Made by a program: the position numbers and the translations under genes. Source: Blastocatellia bacterium (GTDB lineage: Bacteria; Acidobacteriota; Blastocatellia; Pyrinomonadales; Pyrinomonadaceae). From it: a stretch of DNA of 22,192 nucleotides. This document shows positions 15,304 through 22,192 of the stretch, one piece after another (the stretch's first letter is position 1; each line of letters begins with the position of its first letter). The stretch is taken from the NCBI GenBank assembly GCA_013695195.1, contig JACDAY010000151.1:1-22192 (forward strand). Direction: 5' to 3'. The notes below the pieces were generated by a model that was not told the origin of the DNA, ran no database searches, and saw only the letters and a list, made by a program, of their open reading frames with translations.

Positions 15304-15528
15304 ATGACTGTTAAATTCGAAGCCGAGGTTAATAATGGAAATATTTCAATTCCAGAAAAGCTGCGCGATCAGTTTAGAGATAAAATCAAGGTTGTCGTAA
15401 TTGTCAAAGACGCAAAAAAAACCGAAGAAGAACCATACGACATTATCAGCGAGTTAATTAAAAATCCGATTAAGGACGCAAACTTTGTTCCTTTTAAGCG
15501 TGACGAGATTTATGACCGAAATTTATAA
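15304..15528 (+). CDS. Probable antitoxin of a PIN-domain (VapC-like) toxin-antitoxin pair
   Basis: 74 aa. The N-terminal half, 'MTVKFEAEVNNGNISIPEKL', has the strand-turn-strand pattern with 'ISIPEKLRD' seen in AbrB-like swapped-hairpin antitoxins. The C-terminal half is acidic and then basic ('EEEPYDIISELIKNP'), fit to wrap a toxin. Its SD (AAGAGG) lies in the last codons of gcvT. Its stop lies 17 bp inside the PIN-domain gene, the usual antitoxin-first, overlapping order. In such pairs the antitoxin neutralises the nuclease and often represses its own promoter. The gene looks intact, unlike its partner. The fold is inferred from a short stretch, so a different small-protein family is possible. 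Confidence 0.7.
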   Translation: MTVKFEAEVNNGNISIPEKLRDQFRDKIKVVVIVKDAKKTEEEPYDIISELIKNPIKDANFVPFKRDEIYDRNL

Positions 15529-15936
15529 ATCTTTTGTTGATTCAAATATCTGGCTCTATAATTTTATCGAGCGGCAGGACATTCTTAAGTTGCAGATTGC
15601 GCGGAAAATAATTAGCCGAATTAAGCCGAATATTTGTTTGAGCACGCAAGTTATAAACGAAGTTTGTTTTAATTTGAAAAGGAAGGAAGGCTTTACTGAA
15701 ACTCAAATCAAAAATTAACCGAGAGATATTATTTTGATTATAAAATTGTCGAGCTGAACGAGAAAATATTGCTTTCTCATTCCGATTTACGCTCGCGTTA
15801 TCCGTTTTCTTTTTGGGACGGACTTATCGTAGCGAGCGCTCTATCTGCAGACGCCGAAGTTTTGTATTCCGAAGATATGCAGAATGGTTTATTAATTGAA
15901 AACAGTTTGAAAATTGTAAATCCATTTAATTCTTAA
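15512..15936 (+). pseudogene. PIN-domain ribonuclease toxin (VapC-like), split by a -1 frameshift
   Basis: ATG 15512 opens 'MTEIYKSFVDSNIWLYNFIE' and stops at TAA 15716-15718 after 68 codons. The other frame then continues without a gap as 'LTERYYFDYKIVELNE' up to 'FWDGLIVASALSADAEVLYS' and stops at 15934-15936. Adding one A to the run of five A's at 15710-15714 joins both parts into 141 aa, a normal PIN length. All four acidic residues of the PIN metal site are then in place: D10, E50, D103 and D122. PIN toxins cleave RNA. As written, the first product lacks D103 and D122 and should be inactive. Possible readings are decay of an unwanted toxin, a homopolymer read error, or -1 slippage at C AAA AAT just before the stop. 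Confidence 0.8.
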
Positions 15937-15943
15937 AAAAAAT

Positions 15944-16333
15944 ATGTCAAATATTCCGGAAAATTTACGTTACAGCAAAGATCACGAGTGGGTTTTGGTT
16001 GAAGGCGAAAACGCGAGCATCGGCATCACGGATTATGCGCAGCATGCGTTGGGAGACGTTGTATATGTAGATATGCCGCGTGTCGGCGACAAATTCGGGA
16101 CACACGAAGCTTTTGGTTCGGTCGAATCGGTGAAGGCAGTTTCTGAAGTATTCACGCCGATTGCGGGCGAGGTTACCGAGGTAAATGACAGCCTGAATGA
16201 TACGCCTGAAAAAGTGAATTCTGATCCGTACGGCGATGCCTGGTTTATTAAAATCAAAATGGATAAACCAGGTGAAGCCGACAAGATGTTGACCGGTGAA
16301 GAATACGAGGAATATCTGGCCGCTAACGCTTAA
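15944..16333 (+). CDS. gcvH: Glycine cleavage system H protein
   Basis: Lipoyl carrier that shuttles the aminomethyl group from the P protein to the T protein and is reoxidised by the L protein. 129 aa, typical length. The N-terminus 'LRYSKDHEWVLVEG' and 'IGITDYAQHALGDVVYVDMP' are classic. The lipoylation site is K64 in GSVESVKAVSEV, inside the beta-hairpin turn. 'PEKVNSDPYGDAWFIKIK' is the usual C-terminal block. The ATG lies 7 bp after the PIN stop in an A-rich stretch (TTCTTAAAAAAAAT) with no SD, so initiation is probably helped by unstructured A-rich sequence or by coupling. Lipoylation genes (lipA, lipB) are not in the window. Confidence 0.97.
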   Translation: MSNIPENLRYSKDHEWVLVEGENASIGITDYAQHALGDVVYVDMPRVGDKFGTHEAFGSVESVKAVSEVFTPIAGEVTEVNDSLNDTPEKVNSDPYGDAWFIKIKMDKPGEADKMLTGEEYEEYLAANA

Positions 16334-16420
16334 TTTTAGATTTTGATTGGAAGACCGGTGCTTGATCGGTCTGCTTTTCTCAAAGAACCCAAAATCCAAA
16401 ATTCTCAATCCAAAATCCAA
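16334..16420. repeat. Inverted array of 7-bp repeats filling the gcvH-gcvPA gap
   Basis: Just after the gcvH stop, 16335-16350 holds about two heptads of TTTTGAT type. From 16384 to 16418 about five heptads of AAAATCC type run in the opposite orientation and end 2 nt before the gcvPA start. Between them a 6-bp hairpin, AGACCG (16352-16357) with CGGTCT (16367-16372), is followed by GCTTTTCT and could attenuate transcription. The element fills the 87-nt gap exactly and leaves gcvPA without an SD. The array near 11130 has the same plan. Confidence 0.75.
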
Positions 16421-17761
16421 ATGAGATATATACCTAATTCACCCGAAGAACGCGAAGAAATGCTTGCCGCAATCGGACTGGCGTCAGCAGGCGAGCTTTT
16501 TCGATCGATCCCACAGGATTTGCAGCTGAAACGTAGTCTGGATATAACCGAAGCTTTGGCTGAACCGGAAGTGATTGCGTTGATGGAGAAGCTTGCAGCA
16601 AAGAACACGGCGGCGGTCAAGCCTTCGTTTCTCGGTGCGGGCGTTTATTCTCACTTTTCGCCCACAATTGTCGACCATCTGATACAACGGTCGGAGTTTT
16701 TTACGTCATACACGCCGTATCAACCCGAGATTTCGCAGGGCACGCTGCAGTATATCTTCGAGTTTCAAACTCTGATCTGCCAGTTGACCGGAATGGAAGT
16801 GGCGAACGCGTCGATGTACGACGGTTCAACTGCGATGGCTGAGGCTTATTTGATGGCCCAGCGTGTAACACGCCGCGACAAGATCGTCGTCGCTGAAACC
16901 GTTCATCCGGAATACCGCGAGGTTGCGAAAACATATACGCAGCACGGCGATCTGAAAATTGAAACTGCTTCGTTTGACGAAGAAACCGGGCGAATTTCGA
17001 ATCTTTCAGCTTTGGACGATAACACGGCGGCTCTCGTGGTTCAATCTCCGAATTTTTTTGGCTGTGTCGAAGATTTAAAAGCTCTCTCGGAAAAAGCCCA
17101 CGCGGTCGGTGCTCTACTTGTTGTTGTCGTTACCGAAGCTATTTCTTTTGGCTTGTTAAAATCACCGGGCGAATGCGGGGCGGATATCGTCGTCGGTGAA
17201 GGGCAATCCTTCGGGATTCCGATGAGCTTTGGCGGGCCGCATGTCGGCCTGTTTGCGACGCGGGAAAAATTTGTGCGGAATATGCCCGGAAGATTGTGCG
17301 GAGTGGCCTACGACAAAAACGGAAACCGCGGTTTCGTGTTGACGCTTTCGACCCGCGAACAGCATATTCGCCGCGAAAAAGCCACCTCGAACATCTGCAC
17401 CAACCAGGGCCTGATCGCACTCGCCGCGACCATCTATATGGAAACAATGGGCAAAAAAGGCCTGCAGGAAGTGGCGATGCAGAACGCCCAGAAAGCGGCG
17501 TACGCAGCGAAAAAGATTGCTTCCATCGAGGGCTTTGAACTTCCCTTTTCGGCACCGAAGTTTAATGAATTCGTCGTTCGCTCTTCCAATTTGGCGGAAG
17601 AGGTTTTGGCAAAGCTACGTGAAAAGAAAGGGATAATCGGCGGACTCGCATTGTCGCGCTATTATCCGGACAGGCCAAATGAATTTTTGGTCTGCGTTAC
17701 GGAGACGATGAAAAAAGATCAGATCGATGATTTAATTCAGTCACTAAGTGTTTTGGGATAA
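16421..17761 (+). CDS. gcvPA: Glycine dehydrogenase (decarboxylating) subunit 1
   Basis: N-terminal half of the PLP-dependent P protein, which decarboxylates glycine and passes the aminomethyl group to GcvH. In two-subunit organisms it pairs with GcvPB, which carries the PLP lysine. The true start is ATG 16421, 'MRYIPNSPEEREEMLAAIG', the standard opening; extension to 16343 would translate the repeat array. At 446 aa it has full length. Landmarks: 'SFLGAGVYSHFSPTIVDHLI', 'TPYQPEISQGTLQYIFEFQT', 'SMYDGSTAMAEA', 'GADIVVGEGQSFGIPMSFGG', 'NMPGRLCG' and 'TSNICTNQGL'. The stretch usually reading VADPISLGLL is VTEAISFGLL here, a mild substitution. The P protein split places this with Acidobacteriota, Firmicutes, Thermotoga and archaeal types rather than proteobacteria. 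A microprotein gene follows after 4 bp. Confidence 0.97.
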   Translation: MRYIPNSPEEREEMLAAIGLASAGELFRSIPQDLQLKRSLDITEALAEPEVIALMEKLAAKNTAAVKPSFLGAGVYSHFSPTIVDHLIQRSEFFTSYTPYQPEISQGTLQYIFEFQTLICQLTGMEVANASMYDGSTAMAEAYLMAQRVTRRDKIVVAETVHPEYREVAKTYTQHGDLKIETASFDEETGRISNLSALDDNTAALVVQSPNFFGCVEDLKALSEKAHAVGALLVVVVTEAISFGLLKSPGECGADIVVGEGQSFGIPMSFGGPHVGLFATREKFVRNMPGRLCGVAYDKNGNRGFVLTLSTREQHIRREKATSNICTNQGLIALAATIYMETMGKKGLQEVAMQNAQKAAYAAKKIASIEGFELPFSAPKFNEFVVRSSNLAEEVLAKLREKKGIIGGLALSRYYPDRPNEFLVCVTETMKKDQIDDLIQSLSVLG

Positions 17762-17765
17762 CAGG

Positions 17766-17956
17766 ATGAATTTATACGACTTAATGAATTCGACTCCTGA
17801 ATGGATATTATGGAGTATTCTAATTACTCTTGTCCTCATCTTCGTCTTTTCCATGATTTGGATTGTAAAGGTTACAACAAAACTTTGCCCTTATTGCGCG
17901 GAACGGATTAACAAAAAGCGATAGTTTGCCGCTATTGCGGAAAAGATTTAGGGTAA
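17766..17956 (+). pseudogene. Membrane-anchored zinc-ribbon microprotein, split by a -1 frameshift
   Basis: ATG 17766 starts a 52-codon frame: a short polar head, a hydrophobic helix (residues ~14-36, WILWSILITLVLIFVFSMIW), then KLCPYCAERINKK and TAG at 17922-17924. The next frame reads on as 'IVCRYCGKDLG' to TAA 17954-17956. Restoring one A in the run of five A's at 17913-17917 gives a 63-aa protein with a CPYC-x(10)-CRYC zinc ribbon (Cys 41, 44, 55, 58), a very common design for small membrane proteins. The break lies at C AAA AAG, two codons before the stop, and has the same sign as that in the PIN toxin gene. The gene starts 4 bp after gcvPA and ends 35 bp before gcvPB, so it rides in the operon. 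Its function is unknown. Confidence 0.75.
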
Positions 17957-17991
17957 TAGAATCCACGGCGCCCAGAATTTGAGATTATTCC

Positions 17992-19557
17992 ATGAGCATC
18001 AAAAAAGTTACACAACATCCCTCGCAAAATGAAGCTTTGATCTTTGAACGCTCACAAGCTGGCCGCATCGGCTACCGCCTGCCGAAACTCGATGTCGTAG
18101 AGACTAATATCGATGAATTATTGCCGGCGGAGTTGAGACGTGATGACGATCTCGACGGAGTGCCCGAGGTTTCCGAAGTTGATGTCGTACGGCACTTTAC
18201 GCGTATCTCGACGTGGAATTATTCGATCGATCTCGGAATGTATCCACTGGGTTCGTGCACGATGAAATATAACTCCCGGCTGAACGAGAAGGTGGCGCGA
18301 ATTGCCGGATTTGCGAATCTTCACCCACTCGCGCCGGAGGAAGAATCGCAGGGAGCTCTCGAACTTATCTATGAATTACAGCAGGATTTAGCTGAAATAA
18401 CCGGTCTTCCTGGTGTTTCGCTGCAGCCTGCGGCGGGCGCTCAGGGTGAGATGACAGGCGTTATGTTGATCCGCGCGTTTCTCGATAGACGCGATGGCGA
18501 TGCCTCCAAAGACCGCCGCGTAATGCTCATTCCTGACTCCGCCCACGGCACAAACCCTGCGTCGGCAGCTTTGGCTGGATTTTCGGTCAAAACAATCCGT
18601 TCTACTGCAGAGGGCCTGACCGATATGGAGCATCTGAAACAGGTTTGCGACGAAGGCGGCGTCGCCGGATTGATGCTCACTAATCCGAACACGGTCGGCA
18701 TTTTCGAAACGAATATTAAGGAAATTTGCGCGACTATTCACGCATCCGGCGGTTTGGTCTATATGGACGGAGCGAATATGAATGCCCTGGTCGGTATTGC
18801 ACGCCCGGGCGATATGGGCGTAGATGTTATTCATCTAAATTTACATAAAACATTTTCCACGCCACACGGCGGCGGCGGGCCGGGTTGTGGGCCATGCCTT
18901 TGCACATCCGCTTTAGAGCCGTTTTTACCAGTGCCAAGAGTGATAAAGGCAGAAACACCCGTGGGGAGTGTGTTTTCAGAAAGTTCCTCGTCACAGTCGC
19001 ATTTCCGTCTCGATTTCGACCGCCCCGAATCTATCGGCCGCGTAAAGGCTTTTTATGGAAACTTCGGAATGATGATCCGCGCATTGTCGTATATCTACAC
19101 GCACGGAGCCGACGGCCTGAAGGAAGCGACCGAAGCCGCCGTGCTCAATGCCCGATACCTTTCGCATTTGCTCCAGGACGATTTTGACAAACCTTATGCG
19201 GCGGACCCCATGCACGAAGTCGTCTTCTCACACAAAAAGCAATCGCGAAAAGGCGTTCACACACTTGATATTGCAAAGCGTCTGATTGATTACGGCTTTC
19301 ATCCGATGACGATTTACTTCCCGCTTGTCGTTGAAGGTGCCATGCTGATCGAACCAACCGAATCCGTCGGACGCCAGGATCTTGATGCGTTCGTCGAAGC
19401 TATGAAAGACATCGACAAAGAAGCTCAGGAAAATCCGCAGCTTGTTATAGATGCTCCACACTCAACACGTATTGGCCGTCTCGACGAAGCCAGCGCGGCC
19501 CGAAAACCAGTTCTACGATGGAAACCAGATCAGGAAGTATCAGCCATAACAGCATAA
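17992..19557 (+). CDS. gcvPB: Glycine dehydrogenase (decarboxylating) subunit 2
   Basis: C-terminal half of the P protein, carrying the PLP cofactor; it works as an alpha2-beta2 assembly with GcvPA. The Schiff-base lysine is K286 in 'HLNLHKTFSTPHGGGGPG' followed by the glycine-rich loop. Other landmarks: 'GMYPLGSCTMKYN' (82-94), 'SLQPAAGAQGEM' (143-154), 'DSAHGTNPASAA' (182-193), 'TNPNTVGIFE', 'VYMDGANMNALVG' and 'GVHTLDIAKRLIDYGFHPMT'. At 521 aa it is about 30 residues longer than many homologues, mostly at the C-terminal tail after 'IDAPHSTRIGRLDE'. The SD is weak (GAGA 7 nt upstream). Last gene of the operon; no strong terminator is visible in the next 70 nt. The lipoamide dehydrogenase (L protein) must lie elsewhere. 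Confidence 0.97.
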   Translation: MSIKKVTQHPSQNEALIFERSQAGRIGYRLPKLDVVETNIDELLPAELRRDDDLDGVPEVSEVDVVRHFTRISTWNYSIDLGMYPLGSCTMKYNSRLNEKVARIAGFANLHPLAPEEESQGALELIYELQQDLAEITGLPGVSLQPAAGAQGEMTGVMLIRAFLDRRDGDASKDRRVMLIPDSAHGTNPASAALAGFSVKTIRSTAEGLTDMEHLKQVCDEGGVAGLMLTNPNTVGIFETNIKEICATIHASGGLVYMDGANMNALVGIARPGDMGVDVIHLNLHKTFSTPHGGGGPGCGPCLCTSALEPFLPVPRVIKAETPVGSVFSESSSSQSHFRLDFDRPESIGRVKAFYGNFGMMIRALSYIYTHGADGLKEATEAAVLNARYLSHLLQDDFDKPYAADPMHEVVFSHKKQSRKGVHTLDIAKRLIDYGFHPMTIYFPLVVEGAMLIEPTESVGRQDLDAFVEAMKDIDKEAQENPQLVIDAPHSTRIGRLDEASAARKPVLRWKPDQEVSAITA

Positions 19558-19629
19558 ATCTCCTGAATCGTCCCAAAACCGCTTCAAAACGCATATCTAA
19601 GCCTATAGTAAGTTTTTAGGGTTTTCTTG

Positions 19630-19658
19630 TTGTATTAACTGCAAAATTGCAGTATAAA
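19630..19658 (+). promoter_or_regulatory. Sigma70-type promoter with a palindrome in the spacer
   Basis: TTGTAT (19630-19635), 17-nt spacer, TATAAA (19653-19658). The spacer is mostly filled by a palindrome ACTGCAA-AA-TTGCAGT (19638-19653) that touches the -10, a typical repressor position. The leader to the next gene would be about 195 nt and holds a further inverted repeat, TTCTTGA (19691-19697) with TCAAGAA (19718-19724). Confidence 0.5.
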
Positions 19659-19862
19659 TCTTTCGTATCAAGGGTTATAACGCAGAGTGGTTCTTGATCA
19701 ACCGTCAAATCTGACTGTCAAGAATCAAATAAACTTTAAGAACTAATGTTTTGGAGATAATTCTGAAACATTCGTTTACACCATAAGTGTGTCGGTGAAA
19801 GGCTATAAATATAGCATGACTCCCCGACCCATTTGTTCAGAAATCACAGGAGGAAAATCACA

Positions 19863-20747
19863 ATGAAAAAATGCATATTGTTTTTGTTAGCTCCCTGCTT
19901 GCTAGTTTCAGTTTCAATACAGATAGCCGCTCAATCCGCGGTGCCGCCACCCAAAATTCTCTTAATTGTGCGTGAGGAAATAAAAACGGGCATGATGCCG
20001 GCTCACTCGGCGGAGGCGAATAATGTTGTCCGCATCTATGCCAAGGCGAGATCGCCGCATTATCGGCTCGCAATGGTACCGGTGGCGGGCAACGAGAACG
20101 AAGTAATGTATTTTTGGGGATTTGATTCGTTCGCTGCGCTGGAAAAATCGAACAAAGATCTCGACACTATCGCCACTGTTACTTACAAGGCCGACTTTGA
20201 TAAAATCCGGCCTCCGGGCGACGATTATCACACGTCACAGCGCGACAGCATTGCCGTCTTCCGCGACGATCTGAGCTATCGGGCCGCAACCGATATCGCC
20301 CGAATGCGTTATATGCGGGTTCAAACCGTTCGCGTGAAACCCGGCCATGTACGCGATTTTGAAAATGGAAGGAGAATGATAAAGGCTGCGCACGAAAAGG
20401 CGAGAGTGGATGAGAATATGGCCGTTTACCAATTGGTAGCCGGAGCGCAGGGTAATACATATCTAGTCCTCATTCCCTGGAATTCTCTCGATGGCCTTGG
20501 AACTTTGCCTCACGGCAAGGATTATCGGGACGCTATGGGTGACAACAATTGGGACAAGCTGGATAAGATTGACGATGAATCTATAGTATTTAACGCCGTT
20601 GATGTCTACGCATTCAATCCACAATTAAGTTATATGTCGCCGCAAGCAGTGTCAGTGGATCCGGGTTTTTGGACTCTGAGGCCGATGACAACGGCGACTT
20701 CTCCTGCCCCTAGGAAAGCGGGAAAGACTGCCGCGAATAGACAATAA
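19863..20747 (+). CDS. Exported protein with two tandem ferredoxin-like (dimeric alpha/beta barrel-type) halves, unknown function
   Basis: 294 aa from ATG 19863, which has a strong SD (AGGAGG, 9 nt upstream); an upstream ATG at 19833 lacks one. Signal peptide 1-24 with cut at IAA-QSA. The mature protein appears to have two related halves. The first begins 'ILLIVREEIKTGMMPAHSAE' and contains 'VMYFWGFDSFAALEKSNKDL'. The second has 'MRVQTVRVKPGHVRDFENGR' and 'AVYQLVAGAQGNTYLVLIPW' followed by SLDGLG. The pattern strand with 'I/V-KPG-H', long helix, strand pair and 'W.S' resembles NIPSNAP/ABM-like dimeric alpha/beta barrels, which is my best structural guess. The C-terminus is low-complexity (Thr, Ala, Pro, Lys). 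No enzymatic motif is certain. It lies alone after the gcv operon with its own promoter. Confidence 0.82.
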   Translation: MKKCILFLLAPCLLVSVSIQIAAQSAVPPPKILLIVREEIKTGMMPAHSAEANNVVRIYAKARSPHYRLAMVPVAGNENEVMYFWGFDSFAALEKSNKDLDTIATVTYKADFDKIRPPGDDYHTSQRDSIAVFRDDLSYRAATDIARMRYMRVQTVRVKPGHVRDFENGRRMIKAAHEKARVDENMAVYQLVAGAQGNTYLVLIPWNSLDGLGTLPHGKDYRDAMGDNNWDKLDKIDDESIVFNAVDVYAFNPQLSYMSPQAVSVDPGFWTLRPMTTATSPAPRKAGKTAANRQ

Positions 20748-21004
20748 GATGTGCTGTATCATCGAAGCGCGAGCGAGAAAAAGTAAGGAGGCGGCCGACT
20801 TTGCTATGGTTCCAGCAGAGTTGGCTCGTCGCGGTCACTGATGCATGGAGCTCTCTGTAAACTCGTCCGCAAGGTGTTCTAGATGTAGAAGTAAATGCCA
20901 ATCTCCCACAACCAATAGGCCGTCAAGTTTTACGGCTTATGTATTTGACTGCGCACGACTTTCGCCCATAGAATTCCTACAAGACCTTCTCTCAAACATA
21001 CCAA
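20748..21004 (+). promoter_or_regulatory. Intergenic region holding the pntA promoter (TTGACT-18-TAGAAT)
   Basis: TTGACT at 20945-20950, an 18-nt spacer and TAGAAT at 20969-20974 make a good sigma70 promoter. Transcription would start near 20981, leaving a leader of about 24 nt before pntA. A small hairpin GCCGT/ACGGC lies just upstream (about 20922-20939). No gene is supportable in the rest. Confidence 0.55.
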
Positions 21005-22192
21005 ATGACCAGAATCGGAATTCCCAAAGAAATTCATCCGGGTGAGCGCCGTGTGGCCGCAACACCGCAGACGATACTTCGGCTGCGCAAACTAGGTTTT
21101 GACGTCGCAATACAAGCAAGCGCAGGTGATGCGATCAGTTGTTCGGACGCCGAGTATCGGGAGGCCGGAGCGGATGTTGTCGATGACGCTCGGCAGCTCT
21201 GGGCGTCGTCGGACGTTGTGATAAAAGTGCGTCCGCCGGAGGAAAACAAAGAACTCAAAATGCACGAGGTCGATATGCTTCAGACAGGCGGCTGGCTGAT
21301 CGGGTTTATGTGGCCGGCACAGAATCGCGAGCTGCTTACGCGATTGGCCGCTCGAAAGGCGACAGTTTTCGGGATGGATTGCGTTCCGCGAATCTCTCGA
21401 GCGCAAAAAATGGACACGCTTTCGGCAATGGCAAATATCGCGGGCTATCGTGCAATTATCGAGGCGGCAAATCATTTTCCACGGTTCTTTGCAGGGCAAA
21501 TGACGGCAGCCGGAAAGATCGATCCGGCAAAGGTTCTGGTGATCGGAGCGGGTGTTGCTGGGCTTTCGTCAATAGGCGCGGCTCGCTCTTTGGGTGCGAT
21601 CGTAAAAGCGTTCGATCCGCGTTCGGCGACAAAAGATCAGGTCGGCAGCATGGGCGCCGAATTTCTCGAAGTCCATGTTGCCGAAGAAGGCGAGGCCGCC
21701 GGCGGTTATGCCAAGTCCATGAGCGATTCATTTCTCAAGGCAGAAATGGCTCTGTTTGCGGCGCAGGCGATGCAGGTCGATATCATCGTTACAACCGCTC
21801 TCATTCCCGGCAAACCGGCTCCAAAGCTGATCACAAAAGGAATGGTCGAGAGCATGAAGCCCGGTTCGGTGATCGTCGATCTGGCAGCCGAGCAGGGCGG
21901 AAACTGCGCTCTGACCGAGCCCGGCAAAGTAGTAAACCACAAGGGCGTTACGATCATCGGCTATACCGATCTGCCGAGCCGAATGGCAAGCATGGCAAGC
22001 CAGCTTTACGGCTCCACCATCGTCGCTCTCCTTGAAGAACTTCGCACCGAAGACGGCGAACTGAAAGTCGATCTCAACGATCAAGTCATCCGCGGAGCTC
22101 TCGTCTTGCACAACGGCGAGATCACCTATCCGCCGCCGACGCCGCCTGCCCCGCCGGAACCCGGCGTGCCGACTCGGAGCACCGCAAGCGCC
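21005..22192 (+). CDS. pntA: NAD(P) transhydrogenase subunit alpha, 3' end cut by window
   Basis: Membrane transhydrogenase moves hydride between NADH and NADP+ using the proton gradient; this subunit holds the NAD(H)-binding domain I. The frame is open from ATG 21005 to the window edge, 396 codons. It starts 'MTRIGIPKEIHPGERRVAAT', the AlaDH/PNT N-terminal signature. The second Rossmann fold has VLVIGAGVAGLSSIG (177-191) followed by AFDPR. 'TTALIPGKPAPKLITKGMV', 'VIVDLAAEQGGNCALTEPG' and 'YTDLPSRMASMASQLYGSTI' are all standard. The last visible stretch is Pro-rich (from about residue 377), as at the end of a split PntAA subunit or the linker before the membrane part in full PntA. The window ends too soon to decide. 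No SD precedes the ATG; a stop in frame 36 nt upstream excludes longer starts. Confidence 0.95.
   Translation, partial: MTRIGIPKEIHPGERRVAATPQTILRLRKLGFDVAIQASAGDAISCSDAEYREAGADVVDDARQLWASSDVVIKVRPPEENKELKMHEVDMLQTGGWLIGFMWPAQNRELLTRLAARKATVFGMDCVPRISRAQKMDTLSAMANIAGYRAIIEAANHFPRFFAGQMTAAGKIDPAKVLVIGAGVAGLSSIGAARSLGAIVKAFDPRSATKDQVGSMGAEFLEVHVAEEGEAAGGYAKSMSDSFLKAEMALFAAQAMQVDIIVTTALIPGKPAPKLITKGMVESMKPGSVIVDLAAEQGGNCALTEPGKVVNHKGVTIIGYTDLPSRMASMASQLYGSTIVALLEELRTEDGELKVDLNDQVIRGALVLHNGEITYPPPTPPAPPEPGVPTRSTASA

Noticed and set aside
16343..16420. 26-residue N-terminal extension of gcvPA
   Set aside because: It would translate the heptad repeat array and no homologue-like sequence occurs before MRYIPNSPEER.
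21310..22035. 241-codon plus-strand open frame
   Set aside because: It is another frame of pntA with Arg/Ser/Gly-rich nonsense composition; the pntA frame has the real motifs.

Overview
The window looks like a chromosomal stretch from a free-living Gram-negative bacterium of moderate GC content. My best guess is Acidobacteriota, class Blastocatellia (Pyrinomonadaceae-like). The guess rests on the style of the genes: large secreted Asp-box propellers, a barrel/PKD/OmpA-like surface protein, a split glycine decarboxylase (gcvPA + gcvPB), and short heptad and palindromic repeats between genes. It is an inference without a database search. I see no rRNA, tRNA, CRISPR array, phage or intact insertion sequence. 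Two genes run off the window edges: an Asp-box propeller on the left and pntA on the right.

Layout. 1-1993 (-): secreted BNR/Asp-box beta-propeller, open at the left edge. 2220-2397: gene-free nested palindrome. 2530-4983 (-): large outer-membrane-type protein with its own promoter and terminator. 5274-7441 (-): larE-gdhA, a sulfur-insertion enzyme and glutamate dehydrogenase, 2 bp apart. 7607-10228 (+): three overlapping genes for exported proteins, a TPR protein followed by two small helical proteins that look like diverged paralogues. 10378-11007 (-): YdeI-like protein. 11154-13526 (-): Leloir pathway operon, small ORF-galT-galK, with overlapping genes and a recognisable promoter. 14185-19557 (+): glycine cleavage operon gcvT-[antitoxin-PIN toxin]-gcvH-gcvPA-[zinc-ribbon membrane microprotein]-gcvPB. 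19863-20747 (+): exported two-domain protein of unknown function. 21005-22192 (+): start of pntA.

How they work together. The gcv operon encodes the T, H and split P proteins; the L protein is not here. It releases NH3, CO2 and NADH from glycine and charges tetrahydrofolate. GdhA interconverts glutamate with 2-oxoglutarate and ammonia, and PntAB would balance NADH against NADPH. GalT and GalK convert galactose to glucose-1-phosphate through UDP-sugars.

The most unusual part is the gcv operon. It carries two accessory insertions, a toxin-antitoxin pair and a zinc-ribbon microprotein. In each insertion one gene is split by the same kind of event: one base is missing from a run of five A's, and a stop codon follows within two codons. 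In both cases a -1 shift rejoins a clearly conserved C-terminal half. This could be decay, sequencing error, or -1 slippage used for expression. The gcvH-gcvPA gap is filled by an inverted array of 7-bp repeats, and a second array of the same architecture supplies the last codons of galK.
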